Source: Thermoactinomyces vulgaris (GTDB taxonomy: Bacteria > Bacillota > Bacilli > Thermoactinomycetales > Thermoactinomycetaceae). From it: a stretch of DNA of 64,000 bases. The notes under the pieces were generated by a model, which worked only from the letters and a program-made list of their open reading frames with translations, was not told the DNA's origin and searched no databases. The position numbers and the translations under genes were made by a program. The stretch's first letter is position 1; every line of letters starts with the position of its first letter. Below, in pieces: positions 27,772 through 37,738 of this stretch. Location of the stretch: positions 354,900-418,899 of the forward strand of contig NZ_REFP01000007.1 in the NCBI RefSeq assembly GCF_003688725.1. The letters run 5' to 3'.

Positions 27772-27855
27772 GTTGTTGTTATCACCGCTCACAACAGGAT
27801 TCCAAAAGGCTTGATGCCTTTCCTGCTGGTGGCGAGTCTCTATTTAAGAGGAGGA
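27772..27855 (+). ncRNA. L21 leader (ribosomal protein autoregulatory leader)
   Basis: The region between the promoter and rplU contains ATCACCGCTCACAACAGG and a stem AAAAGGC-TTGAT-GCCTTT flanked by CAGGA/TCCTG. It resembles the L21 leader known upstream of rplU in Bacillales, thought to bind L21 and limit its own expression. The call rests on position and these motifs; the fold was not computed. Confidence 0.65.
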
Positions 27856-27861
27856 TTGGAA

Positions 27862-28176
27862 ATGTACGCTGTAATCGAAACAGGTGGCAAACAATATCGC
27901 GTGGAGAAAGACAGTGTTCTCTACATTGAAAAACTGGATGCACAAGAAGGGGAAACCGTCACCTTTGATAAAGTTTTGCTGGTGAATGACGGTGAACAAG
28001 TCAAAGTGGGAACCCCTCTGGTGGAAGGTGCAAAAGTAACCGGTAAAGTATTGAAACATGGAAAAGGAAAAAAAATCACCGTGTTTAAATATAAACCGAA
28101 AAAGAATTACAAACGGAAAAAAGGGCATCGTCAGCCGTTTACCAAAGTGGTCATCAGCGGCATTGAAGCCCAATGA
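27862..28176 (+). CDS. rplU: 50S ribosomal protein L21
   Basis: A 104-residue protein starting [19 protein letters not shown], with the basic [19 protein letters not shown] segment near the C-terminus. Both are typical of L21, which binds 23S rRNA. ATG 27862 follows GAGGAGG; the frame upstream runs into the leader RNA. Its last codon overlaps the prp start (ATGA). Confidence 0.98.
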   Translation: MYAVIETGGKQYRVEKDSVLYIEKLDAQEGETVTFDKVLLVNDGEQVKVGTPLVEGAKVTGKVLKHGKGKKITVFKYKPKKNYKRKKGHRQPFTKVVISGIEAQ

Positions 28177-28511
28177 TCCAGGTTCGGGTGAAGCGTGACG
28201 GCCAAAACCGTGTGAAACGGGTGTTGATTACCGGGCATGCCGATTATGGCGAGTATGGAAAAGATATTGTGTGTGCCGCTGTTTCCGGCATTTCCATCGG
28301 CATGGTGAATGCCATTGAACAAATGTTTGGTGTCCAGGTTCATCGTGATGATGATGGAGACGGGAAAATTGATTGTTTTTTGCCGGATCAGGTGAAAGAT
28401 CCTGATACTCGTGAAAAAATCGGCTTGTTGCTGGAAGCGATGGTCGTCTCACTCGAAAACGTGGCAGAAGCCTATTCTTCTTATGTTAGAATAAGTGATT
28501 GGAAATCATAA
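28173..28511 (+). CDS. prp: Ribosomal-processing cysteine protease Prp
   Basis: A 112-residue cysteine protease (YsxB/Prp family) that removes the N-terminal extension of L27 in Firmicutes. The catalytic pair His22 and Cys34 is present in [18 protein letters not shown] (residues 21-38). It lies between rplU, which it overlaps by four bases, and rpmA, its substrate gene. The matching cleavage signal is visible in L27. Confidence 0.95.
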   Translation: MIQVRVKRDGQNRVKRVLITGHADYGEYGKDIVCAAVSGISIGMVNAIEQMFGVQVHRDDDGDGKIDCFLPDQVKDPDTREKIGLLLEAMVVSLENVAEAYSSYVRISDWKS

Positions 28512-28533
28512 TGAACAGAAAGAGGTGGACATG

Positions 28534-28842
28534 ATGCTGAAACTTAACCTGCAATGCTTTGCTTCGAAAAAAGGTGTGGGTTCCACAAAAAACGGTCGGG
28601 ACAGCATTTCCAAACGTCTGGGTGTAAAACGCGGAGACGGCCAATTCGTATTGGCTGGAAATATTTTGGTTCGTCAACGCGGAACCAAAATTTACCCGGG
28701 TTTGAATGTCGGCCGTGGCGGAGACGACACCTTGTTTGCGAAAGCTGACGGAATCGTACGTTTCGAGCGTATGGGACGCAACAAAAAACGCGTCAGCATC
28801 ATTCCGGTTGCAGAAAAAGAAGCAGCCGCTGCACGTGCGTAA
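28534..28842 (+). CDS. rpmA: 50S ribosomal protein L27 with Prp-cleaved N-terminal extension
   Basis: A 102-residue protein. Its first nine residues, MLKLNLQCF, are the Firmicutes extension that Prp removes before Ala10 ([15 protein letters not shown]). The cleaved N-terminus then reaches the peptidyl-transferase centre. Cys8 replaces the usual first Phe of the QFF motif. ATG 28534 is preferred to ATG 28531 because spacing from AGAGGTGG is better and the motif then starts exactly as in the family. Confidence 0.97.
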   Translation: MLKLNLQCFASKKGVGSTKNGRDSISKRLGVKRGDGQFVLAGNILVRQRGTKIYPGLNVGRGGDDTLFAKADGIVRFERMGRNKKRVSIIPVAEKEAAAARA

Positions 28843-28869
28843 GATTGAATTTCAAATAGCATTCCAATG

Positions 28870-28916
28870 AAAGGTAAGCATTGTTCGTCGTCGGGCAAGT
28901 GCTTACCTTTTATTTA
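28870..28916 (+). terminator. Intrinsic terminator of rplU-prp-rpmA
   Basis: AAGGTAAGCA (28871-28880) pairs with TGCTTACCTT (28900-28909), followed by TTATTTAT. The loop is 19 bases. Confidence 0.75.
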
Positions 28917-28998
28917 TGGGTTTTTCTTTCAGGGGCAATCTTGTACAATAAATGGCAAAGCAAAATTTCGGATATACATAAGATGGGAGAGGTTTATT

Positions 28999-31028
<2,030 letters not shown>

Positions 31029-31030
<2 letters not shown>

Positions 31031-31060
31031 AAAAGCAACCGGTGATCCGGTTGCTTTTTT
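31029..31060. terminator. Bidirectional terminator after obg
   Basis: AAAAAAGCAACCGG (31029-31042) and CCGGTTGCTTTTTT (31047-31060) form a perfect stem with T-runs on both strands. It ends obg and the convergent secreted-protein gene. Confidence 0.9.
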
Positions 31061-31439
31061 ATTGGCGGATGATCCCGGTGGCATGGGAAGGACGGGCGTT
31101 TTCGTCCGAGGTCTGATCCAGTTTGAACATGAATTTACCTTCATCATGCGCAATCTTTTGTATTTTCTTTGTGCCCGGCGGGACCTCTCCCTCGGCGATG
31201 GTCGGACATTCCAAATGGTCACAGTAGGTAAATACATAGAAATAGATCGGAGAAGGGCCGTCATTTTGTATTTCCATGGTCATGGTTCCTTTTTCAAGGT
31301 GAAACCAATCGGTCCAGGATGAGGGCTGGGACTGGTTCGGGGTTAATGTCAAAGAATGTTCAACCGGAAATGAAAAGCCTACTGAAAAACAAACGAGTAA
31401 GAGGATGGAGAAAATTTTTGTTTTCCAGAGTTGTTGCAT
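31059..31439 (-). CDS. Small secreted protein, unknown function
   Basis: A 126-residue protein with a signal peptide (KTKIFSILLLVCFSVGFSFPVE) and a predicted beta-rich mature part (GTMTMEIQNDGPSPIYFYVFTYCDHLECPTI). Two cysteines in YCDHLEC could form a disulfide outside the cell. Start ATG 31439 has GGTGGTGAT upstream on the minus strand. I do not recognise the family; a small extracellular adhesion-like or COG-less protein is all that can be said. It lies downstream of the phosphatase gene in the same direction. Confidence 0.6.
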   Translation of the reverse strand: MQQLWKTKIFSILLLVCFSVGFSFPVEHSLTLTPNQSQPSSWTDWFHLEKGTMTMEIQNDGPSPIYFYVFTYCDHLECPTIAEGEVPPGTKKIQKIAHDEGKFMFKLDQTSDENARPSHATGIIRQ

Positions 31440-31489
31440 TTCATCACCACCTTGCTCTATTTAGTATAAGCAGGATTGGATGGAATATG

Positions 31490-31512
31490 AAAGGGAAACC
31501 GGACAGTTTCCC
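31490..31512 (-). terminator. Possible terminator of the phosphatase gene
   Basis: GGGAAAC (31493-31499) and GTTTCCC (31506-31512) form a 7-bp stem. On the minus strand it is followed by TTTC, a weak T-tract. Confidence 0.45.
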
Positions 31513-31518
31513 GAAAAT

Positions 31519-31989
31519 TTAGTGAAGGTTATGTTCCTTTTTGATGAAATTAAGTAAATTTTTACATCCTTCGCTGACTAAATCATAGGTTTCTTGAAAA
31601 TTGCCGGTGTACCACGGATCGGGCACTTCGGTGTAAGAAGTCCCGGGAATAAAGTCGACAAACCGGTAAATTTTGTGATCCGGGTCCGGAGCCAAACGCT
31701 TCAAATCGCGCACGTTATGGTTATCCATGCCGATGATATAGGTGAAAGCGGAAAAGTCGTCCCGCTTTACTTGACGAGCTGAGATGCCTTCAAAGGAGAT
31801 CCCGGCTTCGGTTAATTTTTTTTGCGTTCCACGGTGAGGGGGTTCTCCGGTATGCCAGTCCCCGGTGCCGGCTGAGTCTGTTTGGATTTCCTGATCCAGC
31901 CCTTCTTCTTTGACCAGATGGCGGAACACGGCCTCGGCCATGGGGGAACGGCAAATGTTGCCCAGGCAGACAAACAGTACTGAAATCAT
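31519..31989 (-). CDS. Low-molecular-weight protein-tyrosine/arginine phosphatase
   Basis: A 156-residue phosphatase with the CX5R P-loop VCLGNICRS (Cys8 nucleophile, Arg14). It also has the acid-base aspartate loop VPDPWYTGN and an IIGMDNHNVRDL segment typical of the family (YfkJ/YwlE group). Whether it acts on phospho-Tyr or phospho-Arg depends on a P-loop residue; here Ile12 follows Asn11, which I read as the Tyr-type. ATG 31989 is preferred over the in-frame TTG 31995 because of spacing from AAAGGAG. Confidence 0.92.
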   Translation of the reverse strand: MISVLFVCLGNICRSPMAEAVFRHLVKEEGLDQEIQTDSAGTGDWHTGEPPHRGTQKKLTEAGISFEGISARQVKRDDFSAFTYIIGMDNHNVRDLKRLAPDPDHKIYRFVDFIPGTSYTEVPDPWYTGNFQETYDLVSEGCKNLLNFIKKEHNLH

Positions 31990-32061
31990 TGACAAATCGC
32001 TCCTTTTGATTGCAAATGATCGCAGATTTTATCATAACACGAAAAAATATATGAAAAAAGC

Positions 32062-32091
32062 TTGCTTGAAAACGTTCTCAAAGATTAAAAT
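32062..32091 (+). promoter_or_regulatory. Promoter with embedded cre-like site, pheB operon
   Basis: TTGCTT (32062-32067), 18-base spacer, TAAAAT (32086-32091). Inside it TTGAAAACGTTCTCAA (32066-32081) matches the CcpA cre consensus WTGNAANCGNWNNCW at every defined position and is nearly palindromic. CcpA binding here would block RNA polymerase. Confidence 0.5.
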
Positions 32092-32137
32092 GTCCGTATA
32101 TAGAAAACATTTGTTTTTTAATGGAGGACAGTTGGGT

Positions 32138-32581
32138 ATGTCAGAAGATATATTCGCATTGGTTCGTGTGGATATGCTTCCTGAAGCCATCCAGAAAACA
32201 TTGGAAGTGAAAAAATTGCTTGAAACCAAAGAAGTGACCAAGGTGCAGGAAGCAGTGGAAAAAGTGGGATTGAGCCGCAGTTCGTTCTACAAATATAAAA
32301 ACGGTGTTTTTCCGTTTAACGCGATGGTGAAAGAAAAGATTGTCACCATTGCCTTGACGCTGGAACACCGGGCAGGGGTTTTGTCCCAAGTGCTCCAATA
32401 TATGGCCGGTATGAACACCAGTGTCCTGACCATCAACCAGACCATTCCCTTGCAAGGGGAAGCCACGGTGTCGATGTCCGTGGATACCACGCAGATGGAA
32501 GCCGATATCCAAACCGTTTTGCACGGGCTTTCCCGTTTGGATGGTGTGCGGCGGGCCGCCGTTGTCGGATCCGGCGAGTAA
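32138..32581 (+). CDS. pheB: ACT domain-containing protein PheB
   Basis: A 147-residue protein, the same length as B. subtilis PheB. The N-terminal half has a helix-turn-helix-like stretch (KVQEAVEKVGLSRSSFYKYK). Residues about 70-147 are an ACT domain (TIALTLEHRAGVLSQVLQYMAG), which normally binds an amino acid. A role as an amino-acid-responsive regulator is likely but not proven. ATG 32138 follows GGAGGACAG. It opens the pheB-thrC-thrB-pheA run. Confidence 0.9.
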   Translation: MSEDIFALVRVDMLPEAIQKTLEVKKLLETKEVTKVQEAVEKVGLSRSSFYKYKNGVFPFNAMVKEKIVTIALTLEHRAGVLSQVLQYMAGMNTSVLTINQTIPLQGEATVSMSVDTTQMEADIQTVLHGLSRLDGVRRAAVVGSGE

Positions 32582-32606
32582 AAAGTGAGTGAGGAGAGGA
32601 GCAAAG

Positions 32607-33698
32607 ATGAGAACAGGAATTTTGGAAAAGTACAGAGAGGATCTGCCGATCAACCCGGAGACGCCAAAGTTGACTTTGTACGAAGGAGAGACCCCGCTTT
32701 ATTATGCTGAAACATTATCCAAGGAATGGGGAGTCCGGTTGTATTTGAAATTTGAAGGCGCAAACCCGACCGGTTCCTTCAAAGACCGTGGCATGGTTTT
32801 GGCCATTGCCAAAGCAAAAGAAGAGGGAAGCAGGGCTGTGATTTGTGCATCGACGGGAAACACGGCCGCATCGGCAGCAGCCTATGCCGCCAAAATGGGC
32901 ATTCAATGTTTTGTAGTGGTGCCGGACGGGCATGTGGCCATGGGCAAGCTATCGCAGGCGGTCATGTACGGGGCCACGGTTTTGTCCGTGAAAGGAAATT
33001 TTGACCAAGCGCTGAAAGTGGTGCGTGACATCACGGAAACCCACCCCGTCACCTTGGTTAATTCGGTCAATCCGTACCGGATCGAAGGACAAAAAACCGC
33101 GGCATTTGAAATTGCGGAACAGTTGGGGAAAGCCCCGGATGTGTTGGCGATTCCGGTCGGAAATGCCGGCAATATCACGGCGTATTGGAAAGGATTCAAA
33201 GAGTATCACCAAAAAGGAATCATCCAAAACCTCCCGCAAATGTGGGGATTTGAAGCAGAAGGGGCAGCCGCCATTGTCCGAGGGGAACCGGTTGCCGAGC
33301 CGGAAACGGTGGCGACCGCAATCCGGATCGGAAATCCGGCCAGCTGGAAACAGGCGGTTCAAGCTGCGGATGAATCCAAAGGGTTGATTTCGGCCGTTAC
33401 AGACCGTGAAATGTTGTTTGCCTATCAAGAGATCGCCAAAAAAGAAGGAGTGTTTTGTGAACCGGCATCTGCCGCTTCCGTGGCCGGCGTGATGAAAATG
33501 CTCCGTTCGGGAAAAGGGAAACAAAAAACAGTGGTGTGCGTGTTGACGGGAAACGGCCTCAAGGATCCGCACACCGCCTTGGACACGGTTCAAGTAAAGC
33601 CGCGAGTCATCGCTTGTGAAAAGGAAGCGATTTTGGATTGTCTGTTTGAAAAAAACAAAAATCAGGGAGTTTTCCGTCATGAGTTTCTCTCCGTTTAG
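32607..33698 (+). CDS. thrC: Threonine synthase
   Basis: A 363-residue PLP enzyme that turns O-phosphohomoserine into threonine. The PLP lysine is Lys59 in [10 protein letters not shown]. Other blocks are [16 protein letters not shown] and [15 protein letters not shown] (phosphate-binding glycine loop). ATG 32607 follows GAGGAGAGGAG, 25 bases after pheB. The last 20 bases overlap thrB. The hom gene that normally precedes it is absent here. Confidence 0.96.
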   Translation: MRTGILEKYREDLPINPETPKLTLYEGETPLYYAETLSKEWGVRLYLKFEGANPTGSFKDRGMVLAIAKAKEEGSRAVICASTGNTAASAAAYAAKMGIQCFVVVPDGHVAMGKLSQAVMYGATVLSVKGNFDQALKVVRDITETHPVTLVNSVNPYRIEGQKTAAFEIAEQLGKAPDVLAIPVGNAGNITAYWKGFKEYHQKGIIQNLPQMWGFEAEGAAAIVRGEPVAEPETVATAIRIGNPASWKQAVQAADESKGLISAVTDREMLFAYQEIAKKEGVFCEPASAASVAGVMKMLRSGKGKQKTVVCVLTGNGLKDPHTALDTVQVKPRVIACEKEAILDCLFEKNKNQGVFRHEFLSV

Positions 33699-34608
33699 GG
33701 TGAAAGTTCCGGGCAGCTCGGCCAATCTGGGTCCGGGATTTGATTCGATCGGGATGGCTCTGAATTGTTATCTGACGCTTTATTTTGAACCGTCACCCTG
33801 TTGGGAGATCACAGTCGGGGGAAAGCATGCCGGTCAAGTTTCCCGGGATGAGGATAACCTGATTGTCCGTGTCATCCGGGATGTCTCCCGGGAACAGGGC
33901 GTCTTTCTTCCGACTTTTAAGTTGCATATTGAAAATGACATTCCGGTGGCCAGAGGTTTGGGAAGCAGTGCAGCGGCGATTGTGGCCGGCCTCATGGCGG
34001 CCGATCATCTGCTAGGCATGAACTGGAGCCGCAAAGAATTGTTGAGAAGGGCCACGCTGTTGGAAGGGCATCCGGATAATGTCGGGGCTTCCCTTTTCGG
34101 AGGGGTGGTGATTGCCTCCTGGGATGGCCGGCGGGTGGAGGCGGTGGCATGCGAACCACCGGATATGCCCGTGATGACGATCATTCCGGAACAATCCCTG
34201 TTGACCCAAACGGCCCGCCGGGCGCTGCCGGATCAATATCCCCGGGATGATGCGGTGTTGGCAAGCAGCCGGGCCAATTTGCTGGTGGCGGCTCTGTTTT
34301 TGAAGCAGTGGGACTTGCTGAAAACGGCCATGCAGGATGCTTTTCATCAGCCCTACCGTGAAACGTTGATTCCCGGTTTGAAAGAAAGTTTAGACCAAGC
34401 AACTTCCCACGGTGCTTATGGGATTGCTTTAAGCGGGGCGGGACCGACCATGGTGGCTTTCGTGAATGACTGGATGGAGCTGGAACGGTTTTTCCGCCGG
34501 TTGTTTTATGATCTGAATGTGCCAGTCCGGATGGAAAAGATGTTTCCGGCTGGTCAAGGGGCGGCAGTGGAGTTGACAGCCAAAGAAAAACATAGTAAAT
34601 TCATTTGA
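33679..34608 (+). CDS. thrB: Homoserine kinase
   Basis: A 309-residue GHMP kinase. It has [19 protein letters not shown] near the N-terminus, the ATP loop [17 protein letters not shown] (about 89-105) and a C-terminal [11 protein letters not shown]. It makes O-phosphohomoserine for ThrC. ATG 33679 lies within the end of thrC, with AGGGAG nine bases upstream. It is 20 bases before pheA. Confidence 0.95.
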   Translation: MSFSPFRVKVPGSSANLGPGFDSIGMALNCYLTLYFEPSPCWEITVGGKHAGQVSRDEDNLIVRVIRDVSREQGVFLPTFKLHIENDIPVARGLGSSAAAIVAGLMAADHLLGMNWSRKELLRRATLLEGHPDNVGASLFGGVVIASWDGRRVEAVACEPPDMPVMTIIPEQSLLTQTARRALPDQYPRDDAVLASSRANLLVAALFLKQWDLLKTAMQDAFHQPYRETLIPGLKESLDQATSHGAYGIALSGAGPTMVAFVNDWMELERFFRRLFYDLNVPVRMEKMFPAGQGAAVELTAKEKHSKFI

Positions 34609-34628
34609 AAAATATAAGGAGTTTGTGC

Positions 34629-35522
34629 ATGGATAAACGTGTTGCCTATCTTGGACCTGTCGGAACGTTTAGTTATATGGCTGCAAAAGCTTTGTTCGCG
34701 CATGAAAAAGACATTCAATTCATGCCTTATGCTTCGATTCCCGATTGCCTGAAGGCCGCTCAAGAAAAAGAAGCCCGGTGGGCTGTCGTTCCGATTGAAA
34801 ATACCATTGAAGGATCGGTGAATTCCACACTGGATTGGCTGATTCACCATGTGGATCTGCCGGTTTGCGCTGAATTGGTTTATCCGATCACCCAGTGTAT
34901 CATGGGGCATCCGTCTGTCATCAACCGGGATCCGCATGAGATCAAGCGCATCTATTCCCATCCGCAGGGAATCGCCCAATGCGAGTTGACCCTCAGAAAA
35001 CGGTATCCTTGTGCCGGGTACAAGATGATGGAAAGCACGGCGCAAGCGGCGGAAATGGTTGCGGGGCATCCCGGGGAACCGTGGCTTGCCGTCGGTCCGG
35101 AAGCTGCCGCCCGAGAGTACGGGTTGCAAATCATACAGGAACATGCAGAAGATCATCCGAACAATTTTACCCGCTTTTTTGTTGTCAGCCGTGAAGAATC
35201 CTCTTCGTTCCCGGATTCCGACACCCGCAAAACCAGCTTGCAGGTCATCTTGCCTTCCGACTATCCGGGGGCGCTGTATCAAGTGTTGGCGGCTTTTTCC
35301 TGGCGCAAAGTGAATTTGACGCATATTGAGTCCAGGCCGACCAAAACGGGGCTGGGAAATTACTTCTTCTGGATCGATGCCGAGTTGCCGGTTGAACATG
35401 TCTTGATGCAGGGAGCCATCAAAGAGATTGAAGCGTTGGGATGCCAAGTTCGTGTTCTGGGGTCGTTCCCTTGTTTTTTCAAGGGAGTCGGAAAAACATT
35501 AGCGATCCACAAGAGAAGTTGA
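34629..35522 (+). CDS. pheA: Prephenate dehydratase
   Basis: A 297-residue enzyme making phenylpyruvate for phenylalanine. The catalytic domain (1-190) has YLGPVGTFSY, PIENTIEGSVNSTLD and the conserved NNFTRFFVV block. The ACT domain (about 205-285) has DYPGALYQVLAAFSW and the HIESRPTKTGLGNYFFWID allosteric motif, so feedback by phenylalanine is expected. ATG 34629 follows AAGGAG. No chorismate mutase domain is attached. Confidence 0.96.
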   Translation: MDKRVAYLGPVGTFSYMAAKALFAHEKDIQFMPYASIPDCLKAAQEKEARWAVVPIENTIEGSVNSTLDWLIHHVDLPVCAELVYPITQCIMGHPSVINRDPHEIKRIYSHPQGIAQCELTLRKRYPCAGYKMMESTAQAAEMVAGHPGEPWLAVGPEAAAREYGLQIIQEHAEDHPNNFTRFFVVSREESSSFPDSDTRKTSLQVILPSDYPGALYQVLAAFSWRKVNLTHIESRPTKTGLGNYFFWIDAELPVEHVLMQGAIKEIEALGCQVRVLGSFPCFFKGVGKTLAIHKRS

Positions 35523-35530
35523 GAAATTGT

Positions 35531-35559
35531 TTGACATCTGTAAACCGGCAGGGTATAAT
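35531..35559 (+). promoter_or_regulatory. Strong sigma-A promoter of ilvE
   Basis: TTGACA (35531-35536), 17-base spacer, TATAAT (35554-35559): full consensus. It drives the riboswitch leader. Confidence 0.88.
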
Positions 35560-35599
35560 GATTAAAAATTTATCGATAATGAATTTTCAGTTTAATCAG

Positions 35600-35745
35600 A
35601 AGGGTGCCTAGGGTTCCGTTCTTCGGTTGAAGAAGTCTGGACCGAGCGGCACCAACACCAACCGGTGTACACCGTGGGGATAAAAGCCTCCAGCGGCAGG
35701 TTCTGATTCTCAAGGATTGGAATTTGCCTCTGAGGGGCTTTTTAT
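35600..35745 (+). ncRNA. ykkC-family riboswitch (probably subtype 2a, ppGpp) with terminator, upstream of ilvE
   Basis: The aptamer closes by GGTGCC (35603-35608) with GGCACC (35648-35653). Inside are the family blocks CTAGGGTTCCG (35608-35618) and CTGGACCGAG (35637-35646). The 3' domain has ACACCGTGGGGATAAAAGCC (35669-35688). A terminator-like GCCTC-TGA-GGGGC with TTTTTAT follows (35726-35745); its 3' half can also pair with AAAAGCCTC of the aptamer, so the two folds are exclusive. The ykkC family includes guanidine (subtype 1), ppGpp (2a), PRPP (2b) and nucleotide (2c) sensors. A branched-chain aminotransferase downstream points to 2a. Confidence 0.82.
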
Positions 35746-35776
35746 CATAACATCCATTCCATAAGGAGTGTTTATT

Positions 35777-36688
35777 TTGACGGGGACTGAACGATGGATT
35801 TTCATGAATGGGGAATACAAACGAAAAGAAGAAGCATTCATTTCCGTTTTTGATCACGGTTTTTTGTATGGTGATGGTGTTTTTGAGGGGATCCGCGCTT
35901 ATGACGGAAAAGTTTTTAAGTTGAAAGAACATATTGACCGTTTATATGATTCAGCCAAATCCATTTTGTTGACGATTCCATATTCGAAGGAAGAAATGAG
36001 CCGCTTGGTTTGTGACACCGTGCGCCGGAACCAGCTCCGGGATGCTTATATCCGTTTGGTGGTGTCACGGGGAGTGGGGGATTTGGGGCTGGATCCGAAT
36101 AAATGCTCCCAATCGAGCGTCATCATTATCGCCGATCAGGTCCGGTTATTTCCCAATGAATATTATGAACAGGGAATTTCCATCATCACTGTTCCCACGA
36201 GGCGAAACATTCCCGATGCCCTGGATCCCAAGATCAAATCGCTCAATTACCTCAATAACATTCTGGTGAAAATCGAGGCCAATTTGGCCGGGGTTTCCGA
36301 AGCTTTGATGTTGAATTCTGAAGGGTATGTCGCGGAAGGATCCGGAGACAACATTTTCATCGTCAAAAACAACGTTTTATATACACCGCCCAGTTATATC
36401 GGGGCGCTTGAAGGGATCACCCGTGCCACCATTATGGATTTGGCCCGGCAAAAAGGGTATGAGGTCAAAGAACAGCCGTTTACAAGACATGATGTGTATG
36501 TGGCGGATGAAGTGTTCCTGACCGGAACGGCTGCCGAAGTCATCGGGGTTGTGGAAGTGGACGGACGAACCATTGGGGAAGGGGTTCCCGGAAAGGTGAC
36601 GAAAGAACTAAAAGAAGCGTTTGCGCAATATGCCCGCCAGGAAGGGGTTCCCGTCTACGAAAACAAAAAATTCGGAGTCGTGGGATAA
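35777..36688 (+). CDS. ilvE: Branched-chain amino acid aminotransferase
   Basis: A 303-residue class IV PLP transaminase for the last step of Leu, Ile and Val synthesis. It has VFDHGFLYGDGVFEGIRAY near the N-terminus, the PLP lysine in IKSLNYLNN (Lys about 154), EGSGDNIFIV and TGTAAEVIGVVEVDGR. TTG 35777 is chosen because AAGGAG (35763-35768) lies eight bases before; GTG 35768 overlaps that site. A single-gene unit controlled by the leader RNA. Confidence 0.95.
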   Translation: MTGTERWIFMNGEYKRKEEAFISVFDHGFLYGDGVFEGIRAYDGKVFKLKEHIDRLYDSAKSILLTIPYSKEEMSRLVCDTVRRNQLRDAYIRLVVSRGVGDLGLDPNKCSQSSVIIIADQVRLFPNEYYEQGISIITVPTRRNIPDALDPKIKSLNYLNNILVKIEANLAGVSEALMLNSEGYVAEGSGDNIFIVKNNVLYTPPSYIGALEGITRATIMDLARQKGYEVKEQPFTRHDVYVADEVFLTGTAAEVIGVVEVDGRTIGEGVPGKVTKELKEAFAQYARQEGVPVYENKKFGVVG

Positions 36689-36717
36689 TATCCCCTGCTC
36701 AATCAATGCCGGACATA

Positions 36718-36755
36718 AGCAAAGCCATGCTCTTTTGAGCATGGCTTTGCTTTTT
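36718..36755. terminator. Bidirectional terminator after ilvE
   Basis: AGCAAAGCCATGCTC, loop TTTT, GAGCATGGCTTTGCT, then TTTT. It serves ilvE and the convergent permease gene. Confidence 0.9.
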
Positions 36756-37738
36756 CAAGACAAAATGTCTTTTTGCACAAAGGTGATCCATGAGATGAAC
36801 AAAGCGGCCAAAGCCCAGATGCTTAAAATGAACAGGGAAAAGGGGAAACTCATGTCTTCCATCATCATCGGTTTTCCGGCCAAATAATCCGTCAGGCTTA
36901 AATGCGTGAATGCGAAGTATTTGAGGATATTCCACGACGGAGCCATTTGCATCAGCAGGTTGCCGGAGATGATGCCGGCCAACAAAATGCCGATGCCGGC
37001 CGCTGTACTTCTTACCAAAACGGAGACCATAAAAGATAGGGTGCCAACCACGATGCTGGAAAACCAAACGAGCCCGAAAGCCATAAAAATGTATTTCCAT
37101 TGCGGAATGAGACGGACATGTTCGGTCAGCAGCTGATCCCCCTGGATTTGAAAACCGGTTAAAACCGGCAGGGACCATCCCCGGTAGCCAAAGGCGATGC
37201 CGGAGATGACGTATCCGATGACCGCCGTCAGCAATAACAAAAGCGAAATCCCCAGTAACAGAGCAATATATTTGCTGAGTAAAATTTTCCACCGCGGAAC
37301 CGGCCGGGTTAAAAGCAGTTTGATGGTTCCCCGCACATATTCCCCGGAAACGATGTCAGAAGCCAATACGACCACCAATAACGGCAGGAACAGGGAAGAG
37401 GACTGTTCGATGAATTTTCTGAGGAATGTGGGGGCACCCGGAGCTGCCGGATTGATGTTGTGTTCCAAATAATATTGTTGCTGTTCAATATTGATTTTGG
37501 CCCATGTTTTCCACTCTTCCGGAATTCTGCTGGATGCCAGGCGGTTTTGCTGATCCACGATTTGTTGTTGTAATAACAAGCGCCAGTCGTCGGTTCCCGA
37601 TTGTTTGATCTGTTCCGCTGTATTTCGGTATTGCGCGTAAGTGAAAAGAGGGATTAAAATAAGCAAAATCAGCAAAATCACCAAAATCCGTTTGTTTTTT
37701 ATCATTTTCACGACTTCATTGTAAATCAAACGGTTCAA
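36755..37738 (-). CDS. ABC-2 type transporter permease
   Basis: A 327-residue membrane protein. An N-terminal helix (ILVILLILLILIPLFTYAQ) is followed by a roughly 100-residue extracytoplasmic loop. Five more helices follow from about residue 140, including the ABC-2 block ASDIVSGEYVRGTIKLLLTRPVPR. TTG 37738 is chosen with AAAGGGGGAT upstream and a four-base overlap with the ATPase gene stop. The long in-frame extension upstream lies inside the ATPase gene and is rejected. The substrate is unknown. Confidence 0.85.
   Translation of the reverse strand: MNRLIYNEVVKMIKNKRILVILLILLILIPLFTYAQYRNTAEQIKQSGTDDWRLLLQQQIVDQQNRLASSRIPEEWKTWAKINIEQQQYYLEHNINPAAPGAPTFLRKFIEQSSSLFLPLLVVVLASDIVSGEYVRGTIKLLLTRPVPRWKILLSKYIALLLGISLLLLLTAVIGYVISGIAFGYRGWSLPVLTGFQIQGDQLLTEHVRLIPQWKYIFMAFGLVWFSSIVVGTLSFMVSVLVRSTAAGIGILLAGIISGNLLMQMAPSWNILKYFAFTHLSLTDYLAGKPMMMEDMSFPFSLFILSIWALAALFISWITFVQKDILS

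Noticed and set aside
31910-32137. 76-codon upstream extension of pheB
   Set aside because: It runs through the promoter and the divergent phosphatase gene; ATG 32138 has a proper ribosome site and the known family length.
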